From contig WHUX01000105.1 in NCBI GenBank assembly GCA_015179025.1, positions 62,001-126,000 of the forward strand: a DNA stretch of 64,000 nt, in the 5' to 3' direction. This document shows positions 31,260 to 43,294 of this stretch, one piece after another; position 1 is the first letter of the stretch; each line of letters starts with the position of its first letter. This stretch comes from Terfezia claveryi (Eukaryota; Ascomycota; Pezizomycetes; Pezizales; Pezizaceae). The notes under the pieces were generated by a model. That model saw only the letters and a program-made list of their open reading frames with translations. It was not told where the DNA came from and searched no databases. A program made the position numbers and the translations under genes.

Positions 31260-34200
31260 CTATCCTGGGTCATTTGTTTTTGTCATCTTTCTCTGTTCCT
31301 GCATCTATGTTTGTTGACGAATCTCGCTTGTTTGGCGAGCAATTTGTAGTACCAATAACTATTAAATTCAATGGTAAAACAGTGGTAACATCAGCTCTCA
31401 TAGATTGTGGTGCTTCAGGAATAGCCTTCATTGATCAGACCTTTGTCAGTAAAAATTCGATACCAACAGCCAAGCTAAAGACCCCCCGCCTTCTTGATGT
31501 CATTGATGGCCGACCTATCTCTTCCGGGGCTATTACCGACCTCGCATGCCTACCTAGTGCCATTGGAGACCATTCGGAAAGCCTCCCCATGTTTGTAACC
31601 AAGCTCAAATACCCCATTGTCCTGGGGATCCCCTGGCTCCGAATACATGATGTCTCCGTTAACTTTGGCTCTTACACCTTGAACTTTAACAGCGGGTATT
31701 GCGAGAAGCACTGCGGTGCCCCACAGACTGCCGTTAAAGGATTATGTACCCTACCACCCCCGATAGAGGATCCTAGTCAGGTGATGGCAGAAACCCCCCC
31801 ACTAAAACCCCTCGATATTAACTTCATTGGAGCAGGGGCCTTTGCTTACCTTACCAGAAGGCACAAGCTGAAAGCCCATACTCTATCAATCTGCGAAGTT
31901 AACCTGGAAATCAATAAGCTGCGGTCCAAAGAAGAATGGAAGTCCATGGTGCCGGGTGAATACCACGAATTCATTGACTTGTTCTCTGAGAAAGCCGCGG
32001 AGAAGCTTGCCCCCCATCGACTATACGACCACACAATCCCGCTGGTAGAAGGTAAGACCCCCCCTTATGGACCTCTCTATGGGATGTCCCGGATGGAACT
32101 GGAAGCTCTGAAAAAGTATCTGGAGGAAAACCTCAACAAGAGCTTCATTCGCCACAGCTCCTCTCCAGCGGGTGCCCCGGTGCTGTTCGTGAAGAAGTCG
32201 GACGGCTCTCTTCGGTTGTGTGTTGATTATCGTGGCCTGAACGAGATAACGGTCAAGAACAGGTATCCCCTACCTCTGATCCAGGAAACATTAGCCAGGC
32301 TCTCCAAGGCAAAATGGTTCACTAAACTGGATTTGAGGGGAGCCTATAACCTGGTCCGAATAGCTGAAGGTGAAGAGTGGAAAACGGCCTTCCGCACCCA
32401 GTACAGGCACTTCGAGTACAATGTCATGCCTTTCGGCTTAACCAACACCCCGGCCTCTTTCCAGCACTTTATTAATGATACCCTACGAGACTTTTTGGAT
32501 GTGTTCTGCACAGCCTACCTGGACGATATCCTGATCTATTCAGACACCCTGGCAGAGCACAAAATCCATGTCCGACAAGTGCTGGAAAAGCTAGAGCAAG
32601 CCGGATTATACCTCAAGCCCGAGAAATGTGAGTTTCATATGCAGGAGGTCAAGTATCTGGGGTTGATTATCACTACCGAAGGTATCAGGATGGATCCCAC
32701 CAAGGTTGCCGCTGTCCAGGAATGGCAAATCCCAGCAAATCTCAAGGATGTCCAAGCCTTCCTGGAGTTCGCTAACTTTTACCGGCGGTTCATTCTAGGG
32801 TATTTGAAGATCGTAGCCCCCCTCACCACCCTGACCAAGAAAGACCGGCGCTTCGACTGGAATCCAGAAGCCCAATCTGCCTTCCAGAACCTCAAGGAAG
32901 CTTTCTGCTCAGCACCGATCCAGACAGCGAATGTATCGTGGAGACTGACGCCTCCGACTATGTCTCTGCGGGAATCTTGTCTCAGTATGTCAATAGGATC
33001 CTCCACCCAGTGGCATACTTCTCAAAAAAGCACTCTCCGGCTGAGTGTAATTATGAAATCTATGATAAAGAGTTAATGGCCATTATGCGAGCATTCGAGG
33101 AGTGGAGGCCACACCTGGAGTCAGCCAAGGGGATCATCGAGGTGCTATCTGATCATAAGAATCTTGAGTACTTCACCACCACTAAGCTGCTGAACCGACG
33201 GCAGGCTAGGTGGTCGGAGTTCTTATCTCGATTCAACTTCAAGATCAAGTATCGGCCTGGAAAAGCTGAGGGTAAGCCAGATGCACTGACCAGGAGATCA
33301 GGAGATCTCCCTAAAGAAGAAAATGAAAGGCTGAAGTACCAAAATCAGGTGGTACTGAAACCTGAAAATCTCGACCTGGCGGCCACTAGCCATGCTGATG
33401 CTGATGCTGATGCTGATGCTGATGCTGATGCTGATACTGATGCTAATGCTGATGCTGATGCTGATGCTGATGCTGATGCTGATGCTGATGCTGATGCTAA
33501 AGCTGAAGCGAACCCAGGAGCAGATCTGCTTCTGCGGATACAATGGGCATATGCGGAGGACGACCTGGTTAAGGATATAATCGCTGCAATGGAGTCTGGA
33601 CAGTACCGTCACACCAAGATTTCCCTAGCCGAGTGCACCACTCAGGACGGCCTCCTATACCACCTAGATCGGCTCTATATACCTGAAGGAGAGCTGCGGA
33701 TGCAGCTGATCAAGGAACACCATGATACCCTGGCTGCTGGTCATCCTGGAGTAGCTAAAATGTTAGAGCTGCTAGCTAGGCAATATACGTGGATTGACCA
33801 ACGGAAGGAGGTGGAGTGGTACATATGGAATTGCCATGTCTGCAAGCGTGCCAAACTCACCCGCCACGCTCCGTATGGTACCCTGAAGCCCCTGGAAGTC
33901 CCAGAACAACCCTGGCAACACCTGACTATGGACTTCGTCACCGGATTGCCAGAAGACTCGGGATTCAATGCCATCTTAATGGTAGTGGATCGGTTGACAA
34001 AAATGAGGCATGTGATACCCTGTCGAGACACCTGCTCAGCCCCTGAATTGGCATCCCTTTACCTGAATAATGTCTTCCATTACCTTGGCCTCCCGGCGTC
34101 GGTTGTCTCAGACCGCGGCCCTCAGTTCGTCGCCGACTTCTGGAGAACCTTCTATGAGCTGCTGGGTATTGAAGTACACCTGTCCACGGTATACCACCCT

Positions 34201-34491
34201 CAGACTGATGGCCAGTCAGAACGCATGAACGCCAACATGAAGCAGTACCTGAGGGCGTACATCAATTATCAGCAGAATAACTGGGTTTTGTTGCTGGAGA
34301 CCTGCGAGTTCTCCGCCAACAACCACTTCTCCGAGACCCTGAAGACCTCACCATTCCTGGCCAATTATAGCTGGCACCCTCGGTTCGTAGACTCCCTGGC
34401 ACCTCTGCGCAAGGCCAGGGAGAATGCCCCAGCCAAGGACTTCACAACAGAGATCACAAAACTCCATGCTACCTTGAAAGCTGAGTTGGCG
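31260..34491 (+). pseudogene. pol: Gypsy-B unit 2 pol: protease, RT, RNase H, integrase up to E1'
   Basis: Two long frames, 31274-33076 and 32938-34605 (the latter runs a little into E1'). The first has protease (LIDCGASGIAF) and a complete RT ([23 protein letters not shown]). The second has RNase H ([17 protein letters not shown]), the Ala-Asp repeat, and integrase (zinc finger HHDTLAAGHPG, C-X2-C; core LTMDFVTGLPED, VVSDRGPQF, DGQSERMN). The only break before E1' is the deletion of about 16 nt near 32917-32926, also present in unit 1. The C runs that are short in unit 1 are full length here. Best preserved pol in the window. Confidence 0.9.
33394..33510 (+). repeat. GCTGAT hexanucleotide repeat in pol (unit 2)
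   Basis: Same Ala-Asp tract and the same interruptions (Thr-Asp, Asn) as unit 1. Confidence 0.9.
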
Positions 34492-37039
34492 CATCAGCAA
34501 AAAAAAATGTGTGTCAGGACGTACCACCAAGCGTCCGGACGCGAGTTTGCATCCTGTGCGTCCTGTGCGTCTGGACGCACTAGAACGTTGCTCCCTCGCC
34601 TGTGACGCAACACCAATGCTAGGCAGTTGCTCTCGCATCTGGACGCACTGGAACGTTGCCCCCTCGCCTGGGACGCAACACCAATACTGGGCAGTTGATC
34701 TCGCATCTGGGACGCACTGGGATATTGCCCCCATGCCTGGGACGCAAGCATACATGCAACCTTTGTCCCAACACACTTGGTGGGTAAACACAACCCGCTT
34801 ACAGCTTACATCTGCTACGTTCTTACACCAGCCAGCTATGTAGCCGGGTTTGCGACCTTTGAATATGCGTGCAGCAGAAATATTCATTGTATTCGCCAAT
34901 TATTATATATACAGAGAGGTATTTAGCAATAGATATGTACACGGAACATGTGTGCAGCAATACTCACTCTAACCCTTGGCCTAAGCTTCGCTCTAACTCT
35001 CGCTCTACCAACCAGACTACTCTCGCTCTAATGCTTGCTCTAATTCTCGCTCTAAGCTCTCTTTAATACTCGCTGTAAAATGCTGGGAATAACGAGCAAA
35101 GGGAAAAAGCGTGGGGAAGGGAAGTATATATACAGGAAAACTATAGTTGCCAAGGCCGATTGCTAAGGCCGACAATTTAGACTTTCCGAAGACAATGAGA
35201 TAGGGGATAATAAGAGAAGTGGCACGACAGTGATCAACGGCGCTCAGCCCCCCTTTCGTACGCGGGTGCCGTACTACTCAATGCCTGGCCTGGTAATAGT
35301 TATATTGGGAAATCGTAGTCGTGGTACTGCGAAAGAGACAAGTACTGCAATATGTGCGGAGTTCACGCTTTGTAATATATCCCGTAGGAATTCATGCATT
35401 CACGGGCATATATATATAAGTATCCGAAAGCACGAGTTTCTCGCATATATATATAAGTCTCCAAAAGCATGAGTTTCTCGCATATATATATATAAGCCTG
35501 CGAATGCATGGATTTTTTGCATATATATATATATGTCTCCAAAAGCACGAGTTTCTCCCACATATATATATATGTCTCCAAAAGCACGAATTTCTCGCAC
35601 ATATATATATATGTCTCCTAAAGCACGAGTTTCTCGCACATATATATATATATGTCTCAAAAAGCACGAACTTCTCGCACATATATATATATGTCTCAAA
35701 AAGCACGAGTTTCTTGTATATATATATATAAGCCTGCAAATGTATGGATTTCTCACATATATATATATAAGTCTGCGAATGCATGGATTTCTCGCATATA
35801 TATATATATGTCTCCAAAAGCACGAGTGTCTCACACATATATATATAAGTCTCCAAAAGCATGAGTTTCTCGCATATATATATATATAAGCCCACGAATG
35901 CATAGATTTCTCGCATATATATATATATATAAGCCCACAAATGCATGGATTTCTCGCATATATATATATAAGCAGCGAGCACATGGGTTTCTCGCATATA
36001 TATACTTATATGAGCCCGCGCATGCATGAATTCCTACGGGATATATCACAAAGCGTGAACTCCGCACATATCGCAGTACTTGTCTCGTTCGCAGTACCAC
36101 GACTACGATTTCAGGCATTGAGTAGTACGGCACCCGCGTGCGAAAGGGGGGCTGAGCGCTGTTGATCACTGTCGTGCCACTTCTCTTATTATCCCCTATC
36201 TCATTATCTTCGGAAAGTCTAAATTGTCGGCCTTAGCAGTCGGCCTTGGCAACTATGGTTTTCCTATATATATACTTCCCTTCCCCGCGATTTTTCCCTT
36301 TGCTCATTATTCCCAGCATATTACAGCGAGTATTAGAGAGAGCATTAGAGCGAGCATTAGAGCGAGAGTAGTCTGGTTGGTAGAGCGAGAGATAGAGCGA
36401 TTGATACAACGAGAGTTAGAGCGAAGCTTAGGCCAAGGGTTAGAGTGAGTGTTGCTGCACACATGTTCCGTGTACATATCTATTGCTAAATACCTCTCTG
36501 TGTATATAATAATTGGCGAATACAATGAAGATTTCTGCTGCACGCATATTCAAAGGTTGCAAACCCGGCTACATAGCTGGCTAGTGTAAGAACATAGCAG
36601 ATGCAAGCTGTAAGCGGGTTGTATTTACCCACCAAGTGTATCGGGACAAAGGTTGCATGTATGCTTGCGTCCCAGGCACGGGGGCAACATCCCAGTGCAT
36701 CCCAGATGCGAGAGCAACTGCCCAGCATTGGTGTTGCATCCCAGGCGAGGGGGCAACGTTCCAGTGCGTCCCAAGCGCAGTGGCAAAGTCCCAGTGCGTC
36801 CCAGATGCGAGAGCAACTGCCCAGCATTAGTGTTGCGTCCCAGGCATGTGAGCAACGTCACAGTGCATCCTAGACGCGAGCGCAACTGCCAAGAATTGGT
36901 GTTGCATCCCAGGCGTGTGAGCAACGTCCCAGTGCGTCAGGACGCTGGCGCAATAAGCGTTCGCGTCCTGATTTTGAGTTATCGTCCCGTGCGTTATATG
37001 CGTCTGACGCACAGGACGAAAATATTATTTTTGCTGATG
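34492..37039 (+). mobile_element. E1' (unit 2 copy of E1)
   Basis: 2548 bp at the same integrase position as E1, same ends. The left flanking base pair reads CG where unit 1 has CC. Contains the same arms and core with small indels. Confidence 0.85.
35400..36020. repeat. E1' core minisatellite
   Basis: About one unit longer than the E1 core (an extra unit near 35620). Confidence 0.88.
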
Positions 37040-37442
37040 CCTACGCCCAAGGCAGGCAAGTGGAGTATGCCAATGGGTCCCGGTTGCCAGCTCCTAAATA
37101 CCACCCAGGGGACCAAGTATGGCTATCCAGCAGACACTTCCAAACAGAACGGCCTTCCCGCAAACTGGACCATAAGTTCTTAGGCCCCTACGAGGTGCTA
37201 GGCGCTGTAGGCACTCATGCCTATCGATTGAGGTTTCCCAAGGACATCAAACGCCACCCAGTCATTCATGTCTCGGAGATCGAGCCAGCCTCGGACTATC
37301 CTCTTCGAGGTCAAAGGCATCCGCCACCTCCTCCCATAGTGATTGCAGGAGAAGAGGAGTGGGAGGTTGAGGAGGTACTGGACTCCAGGAAGCGCTCTGG
37401 ACGAGTTCAGTACAAGGTCAAATGGTTAGGAAACGAGGAGAC
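37040..37442 (+). pseudogene. pol: Gypsy-B unit 2 integrase C-terminus and chromodomain start
   Basis: VEYANGSRLPAPKYHPGDQ, GPYEVLGAVGTHAY, HPVIHVSEIEPA and chromodomain EEWEVEEVLDSRKRSG, cut by E3' after GNEET. Confidence 0.88.
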
Positions 37443-37527
37443 TATCAGCAAGAAAAAAGTGGCGTCCAGACGCACCGCCCAGCGTCCGGACGTGAGAGCT
37501 CGCGCAAGTGCGTCCTGTGCGTCTTGT

Positions 37528-37656
37528 GCGTCTGGACGCCTGGCTGCATTGCAACACAATCAGGACGCCTGGCTGAGTTGAAACACAATCTGGACGCCCG
37601 GCTGAGTTGCAATACAATCTGGACGCCTGGCTGAGTTGCAACACAATCTGGACGCC
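37528..37656 (+). repeat. 31-bp tandem repeat in E3' left end
   Basis: About four units, as at 23908-24030. Confidence 0.85.
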
Positions 37657-37944
37657 ATTAGGGCAACCAAAGCCGTCCGGACACTGGTTGGCATATTTCA
37701 ATGTCTAGATATTAGAGTTGCTTCCCTTGGCATCATCAACTCAATTGATGTTGTTAATACTATAGCTTTGGGCCCCAAATCGCTCTCGTACAATGCACAC
37801 CCGCTCTAACACTAGCCAGGTGAGTAGCCGCTATTGCAGCCATTCAATATGCACGCAGCGAAAATATCCATTGTATTCGCTAATACTTAAATACACAGAA
37901 GTATTGAGTAATAGATATATACATAAAACATGCACTTGCTGCTT

Positions 37945-38095
37945 CAATCGCTCTAACACTCGCTCTAATACTCGCTCCAATAGTCGCTCTAATACTCCTC
38001 CAATACTCGCTCTAATACTCGCTCTAATACTCGCCCTAATAGTCGCTTCAATACTCGCTCTCATACTCGCTCTATTACTCGCTCTAATGCTCGCC
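37945..38095. repeat. 12-bp array, left arm of E3'
   Basis: CGCTCTAATACT units, mirrored at 39760-39895. Confidence 0.82.
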
Positions 38096-38394
38096 ATAAT
38101 GTGCTGGGATCTAGAGCGAAGGGAAAATGCGCGGGGAAGGGAGGTATATATACAGGAAAACCATAGTTGCCAAGGCCGACTGCTAAGGCCGACAATTTAG
38201 ACTTTCCGAAGACAATGAGATAAGCGATAACAAGAGAAGTGGCATGACAGTGATCAATGGCGCTCAGCCCCCTTTCGCCCGCGGGTGCCGTACTATTCAA
38301 TGCCTAGCCTGGTAATAGTCATATTGGGAAATCGTAGTCGTGGTATTGAGATATGTGCGAGTTCACGCTTTGTGATATGTTTCGTAGGAATTCA

Positions 38395-39425
38395 TGCATT
38401 CGCGGCTTATATATATATATGCGAGAAACTCATGCATTCGCGGGCTTATATATATATACGAGAAACTCGTGCTTTTGGAGACTTATATATATATATGCGA
38501 GAAACTCATGCATTCGCGGGCTTATATATATATGCGAGAAACTCGTGCTTTTGGAGACTTATATATATATATGCGAGAAACTCGTGCTTTTGGAGACTTA
38601 TATATATATATGCGAGAAACTCGTGCTTTTGGGGACTTATATATATATATGCGAGAAACTCATGCATTCGCGGGCTTATATATATATGCGAGAAACTCGT
38701 GCTTTTGGAGACTTATATATATATATGCGAGAAACTCGTGCTTTTGAGAATATACGAGAAACTCATGCATTCGCGGGCTTATATATATATGCGAGAAACT
38801 CGTGCTTTTGGAGACTTATATATATATATGCGAGAAACTCGTGCTTTTGGAGACTTATATATATATATGCGAGAAACTCGTGCTTTTGGAGACTTATATA
38901 TATATATGCGAGAAACTCGTGCTTTTGGGGACTTATATATATATATGCGAGAAACTCATGCATTCGCGGGCTTATATATATATGCGAGAAACTCGTGCTT
39001 TTGGAGACTTATATATATATATGCGAGAAAAAAGTGCTTTTGGGGACTTATATATATATATGCGAGAAACTCATGCATTCGCGGGCTTATATATATATGC
39101 GAGAAACTCGTGCTTTTGGAGACTTATATATATATATGCGAGAAACTCGTGCTTTTGGGGACTTATATATATACATGCGAGAAACTCATGCATTCGTGGG
39201 CTTATATATATATGCGAGAAACTCGTGCTTTTGGAGACTTATGTATATATATGCGAGAAACTCGTGCTTTTGGAGACTTATATATATATATGCGAGAAAC
39301 TCGTGCTTTTGGAGACTTATGTATATATATGCGAGAAACTCATGCTTTTGGAGACTTATATATATATATGTGCGAGAAACTCGTGCTTTTGGAGACATAT
39401 ATATATAAGCCGGCGAATGCATGAG
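38395..39425. repeat. E3' core minisatellite
   Basis: B, A1 and A2 units as in E3 but in a different order, with one truncated unit near 38748-38755 (GAGAATATACGAG). Confidence 0.9.
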
Positions 39426-39759
39426 TTTCTCGCATATATATATATAAGCCCGCGAATGCATGAATTCCTACGAAACATATCACAAAGCGTGAACTCACAC
39501 ATATCTCAATAACACGACTACGATTTCCCAATATGACTATTACCAGGCCAGGCATTGAATAGTACGGCACCCGTGGGCGAAAGGGGGCTGAGCGCCATTG
39601 ATCACTGTCATGCCACTTCTCTTGTTATCCCTTATCTCATTGTCTTCGGAAAGTCTAAATTGTCGGCTTTAGCAGTCGGCCTTGGCAACTATGGTTTTCC
39701 TGTATATATAACTCCCTTCCCCGCGCATTTTCCCTTCGCTCTATATCCCAGCACATTAC

Positions 39760-39895
39760 AGTGAGCATTAGAGTAAGTATTGGAGCGAGTATTAGAGCGA
39801 GTATTAGAGCGAGTATTAGAGCGAGTATTAGAGCGAGTATTAGAGTAGTATTAGAGCCACTATTGGAGCGAGTATTAGAGTGAGTGTTAGGGCGA
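39760..39895. repeat. 12-bp array, right arm of E3'
   Basis: AGAGCGAGTATT units. Confidence 0.82.
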
Positions 39896-40434
39896 TTAAA
39901 GCAGCGAGTGCATGTTTTATGTATATATCTATTACTCAATACTTCTGTGTATATAATTATTAGCGAATACAATGGATATTTCCGCTGCATGCATATTCAG
40001 TCACTGCAACAGAGGCTACGCACCTGGCTGGTATTAGAGGGTCGTACATACAAGCTGGTGCATTGTAGAAGAGAGCGATTGTGGGCCTTCCGTTAGCAAC
40101 ACCAGCGGTAGAACCTGTAGCGTTGGGGACGAGCAGCCCATTCCATCTTGCGTCCAGGAGGCGCGAGCATCTGCAAAGCGCGTGTGTTGCGTCCCAGACG
40201 TGGGAACACACTTGTGTTCCCTTCTAGGAGCAGAAGCATGCTTGTGTTGTATCCTGGATGCGGGAACACCTGCCAGAGGTGAGTGTTGCGTCCCAAGCGT
40301 GGGCGCCAGCAGCTAGTGCGTCCCGACGCACGAGCACCAAGCTTTGGCATCCTGATCTTGAGTTTTCGTCTTGTGCGTCCTATGCGTCCTATGCGTCCGG
40401 ACGCACAGGACGCAAACACAATTTCTTGCTGATG

Positions 40435-40530
40435 ACCACCTGGCAACCAGCAGAGGATCTGGAAAACGCCCCTGACCTGGTCACCCTATTCCACCAGCGT
40501 TACCCTCTCAAGCCTCGCCCAGCTGAATGA
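40435..40530 (+). pseudogene. pol: Gypsy-B unit 2 chromodomain end
   Basis: TWQPAEDLENAPDLVTLFHQ and the stop at 40528-40530, then a T-rich untranslated stretch and purine run (AAAGGAGGGATAG) up to 40713. Confidence 0.85.
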
Positions 40531-40713
40531 TATTTTTGTCTTGTCTTCGTTGATTTGGAGTTGGAATTATGATTGTTGTTTCTGTTGTTGTTAGGTTGTT
40601 CGGAGTTGGGGTTTTTGTCCTTACCTTGTTGTTATTGTTTCCTGTGTTGATTTTGCCGGTTATCGTGCCCAGGCCTCCTAGTCGCTGGAGCTCCGAGCCT
40701 AAAGGAGGGATAG

Positions 40714-41012
40714 TGTCACAACCGTCCTTTCCTAGCCAGGTTTGAGAGTCGGACGGAATCCCGTCCGACTCTCATTATTGTTGATTGATATCGTTGTTAT
40801 CTCTGTTCCCGAGATAAGGGGTCTCGGGAACCTTATTCCTTCCGGTGGCCTTGGCCAGGAAGGAAGCCTGTATATATAGCTTGCTCTCTCCGCCCTCTCA
40901 TTGGATCCCTATCCAACGTCTTGTATACCCAATACAGGACCTTGCTTCCCCCAGCGCTTGTGCACCTCCCTTGTGCACATCCTTGTCCCGAACAAACAAC
41001 TCTGCAGTACAG
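40714..41012 (+). repeat. Gypsy-B 3' LTR, left part
   Basis: TGTCAC start, perfect hairpin at 40744-40773, interrupted by E2' at the same base as the middle LTR. Confidence 0.92.
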
Positions 41013-41489
41013 CATCAGCAAAAAGAAATATGCGTCAGGACGCACCACCAAGCATCCAGACGCGATTTTACGTCCTGTGCGTCCTGTACGTCCGGATGCC
41101 CCGGGGTATTGCATTACAATCCGGACGCAACTAGGGCTCCGCGCTGCGTCCTGACGCCATTGGGCCCCAAAAGCCGTCCGGACGGTGGTTGACATAAGCT
41201 CAACGTCTGGATGTCAGAGCTCATTGCCATCGCGTCCTTAACTCAATTGAGGTTGTTAACGCTATAGGTTCCACGTCTGGCGTTGGTGAACTAGGGCCCC
41301 AAATCACTCTCTTCTACAATGCACACTCGCTACCAGCTTGCATCTACGACGCTCTAACATCGGCCAGGTACGTAGCCACTATTGCAGCTATTGAATATGC
41401 ACACAGCGGAAATATCCATTGTATTCGCTAATAATTATATACACAGAAGTATTGATTAATAGATATATATATAGAGCATGCAATCGCTG

Positions 41490-41610
41490 CTCCACTCGCT
41501 CTAACACTCGCTCCAATACTCGCTCTAATACTCGCTCTAATACTCGCTCTAATACTCACTCTAATACTCGCCGTAATACTCGCTCCAATAGTCACTCTAA
41601 TGCTAGCTGT
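41490..41610. repeat. 12-bp array, left arm of E2'
   Basis: CGCTCTAATACT units. Confidence 0.82.
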
Positions 41611-41723
41611 AATGTGCTGGGATAGACAGCGAAGGGAAAATGCGCGGGGAAGGGAGGTATATAAACAGGAAAACCATAGTTGCCAAGGCCGACTGGTAAG
41701 GCCGACAATTTAGACTTTCCGAA

Positions 41724-42362
41724 TGTTGAAAATAATCATTTCCTTTCGATATAGTTAAGTATTTCCATACAATACATCGTTCTCTCTTACGATTACTTCT
41801 ACATCATGCTGATACCCAATATGGACACTTGCTACCCGATTAAGGACTTCTGTATTATTTCTTTCACATGTGTCACATGTCGTTTCACATGTTCTTATTA
41901 TCTTTGCTTACTTTCCTAACTTAGTATCTATTATCATTGCATGATGCTGCTTTACTACTTAAGGTTACTGCTTACTTGTTTCAGTTGTCATGACTCAACG
42001 ATCATCACTTCTATGACTTTCTGTTATATTCGTTGACTCATATTACTGTCTCAGTCGCACACCTCTATGTATTTCTTCATTTACATGTGCACGATATACT
42101 ATTCTTAGGTTATGTAACTTAGACTTTCTTACTAGATCTTTACCCTCAACTCGTACCGTTATATACGAGCTTCCTACTCCTGTATCTAGTTCTATACACT
42201 TCTCGATTAGACTCAATAGACTGTCTTCTCTCGACATAGTTCAACCATCTGCTCTCTCGCACTTCTGCTCGCTCCCACTCTCTGCTTAATAGCACTACTG
42301 TCCACCGCTACTACCTCCGTAATTACTACCGCGATACCTCCGCTCATAGTAACCTTTCAATA
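41724..42362 (+). repeat. Copia 5' LTR
   Basis: Starts TGTTGAAA and ends TTTCAATA, near-inverted tips. Confidence 0.93.
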
Positions 42363-42376
42363 GGTTATGAGCCCGG
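42363..42376 (+). other. Copia primer-binding site
   Basis: GGTTATGAGCCCGG directly after the LTR is complementary to the anticodon arm of fungal initiator tRNA-Met (GGGCTCATAACC), the half-tRNA priming known for copia and Ty5. Confidence 0.75.
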
Positions 42377-42439
42377 AATAGCTCAGGACAACTCGATAAC
42401 TTTCTCGCATTCACCTTCCCTCCCACACATATCTATACA

Positions 42440-43294
42440 ATGGCATCCAGTTCAGATTCTGGTTCTGGCGGTAAAGGAAAGGCTGTACCCTCTATCTTCC
42501 GACCACCGAAAGACTTCAAGCCTATTCCAGTCAAACTCGACAACATCGAGTCACTTACCGGCAAAGACAACTATGAAGACTGGGCTGATACTGTCAAGAT
42601 GATTATGAGAGGCATGGGTTGTAAGGAACTTGTTATTGAAGGACTTAAACCTGTGACAGATGTGACACAAGAAGAGAAAGAACTCTTCGCAGCTATGGAA
42701 AATCAAGCTATCCTCATGCTAATACAGGTTATCAGCAAACCTATACTAAAGGTCGTCTCTAAGTTTGATTCACCACACGAAATCTGGACTCATCTCAAAG
42801 ACCAGTATTACCGTGATACTCCATTCTCTTTCGTACATCAACTGCGCACACTCTTCACCTTAGCCTCAACCTACACTCCTACTACCTCCTTCGCCGACTT
42901 CATTGAGCAGTATGAGACTGAGTGGTCTCGACTTTACTCTCTCACTGGCTCTTCAGATGAATATCGCAAATCCCTCCGCACTTTCCTTGATAAGGACGAA
43001 GCCAAAAGGGATATCCTCCTCTCCTTCCTCGTCGAACATCACTCTAATATAGTCGACAACCTCTCAACTAAGTCCGACCTTACATATGCCGATGCAAAAT
43101 TACGACTCCTCTCTGTTGGTTCCGAAATCGAAAAACGGGATACTGCTCTCTCTGCCTCCTTCAAGAAGAAAGGCAAGCCTCAACAGCAGCAATCACAACA
43201 ACAGAACAAGGACTCCGATGTGGAATGCACCTATTGCAAGAAGCATCAACTCGGTAAATACACAGGTCACACATGGCAAAGTGCCAGAAGTTGA
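42440..43294 (+). CDS. gag: Copia Gag
   Basis: 284 codons from the first ATG after the PBS (MASSSDSGSGGKGKAV). Copia-type Gag: LTGKDNYEDWADTVKMIMR, KPILKVVSKFDSPHEIWTHL, FADFIEQYETEWSRL; then a Gln-rich linker and the first half of a zinc knuckle (CTYCKKH). The frame slips near 43270-43290, and the following Cys-Gln-Lys and Lys-rich tail continue in frame 1 with pol. Particle protein; probably once continuous with pol. Confidence 0.85.
   Translation: MASSSDSGSGGKGKAVPSIFRPPKDFKPIPVKLDNIESLTGKDNYEDWADTVKMIMRGMGCKELVIEGLKPVTDVTQEEKELFAAMENQAILMLIQVISKPILKVVSKFDSPHEIWTHLKDQYYRDTPFSFVHQLRTLFTLASTYTPTTSFADFIEQYETEWSRLYSLTGSSDEYRKSLRTFLDKDEAKRDILLSFLVEHHSNIVDNLSTKSDLTYADAKLRLLSVGSEIEKRDTALSASFKKKGKPQQQQSQQQNKDSDVECTYCKKHQLGKYTGHTWQSARS

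Larger units (their letters stand above)
37443..40434 (+). mobile_element. E3' (unit 2 copy of E3)
   Basis: 2992 bp at the same chromodomain site as E3. The first base is T (TATCAGC), a transition from the conserved C. The core unit order differs from E3. Confidence 0.85.
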
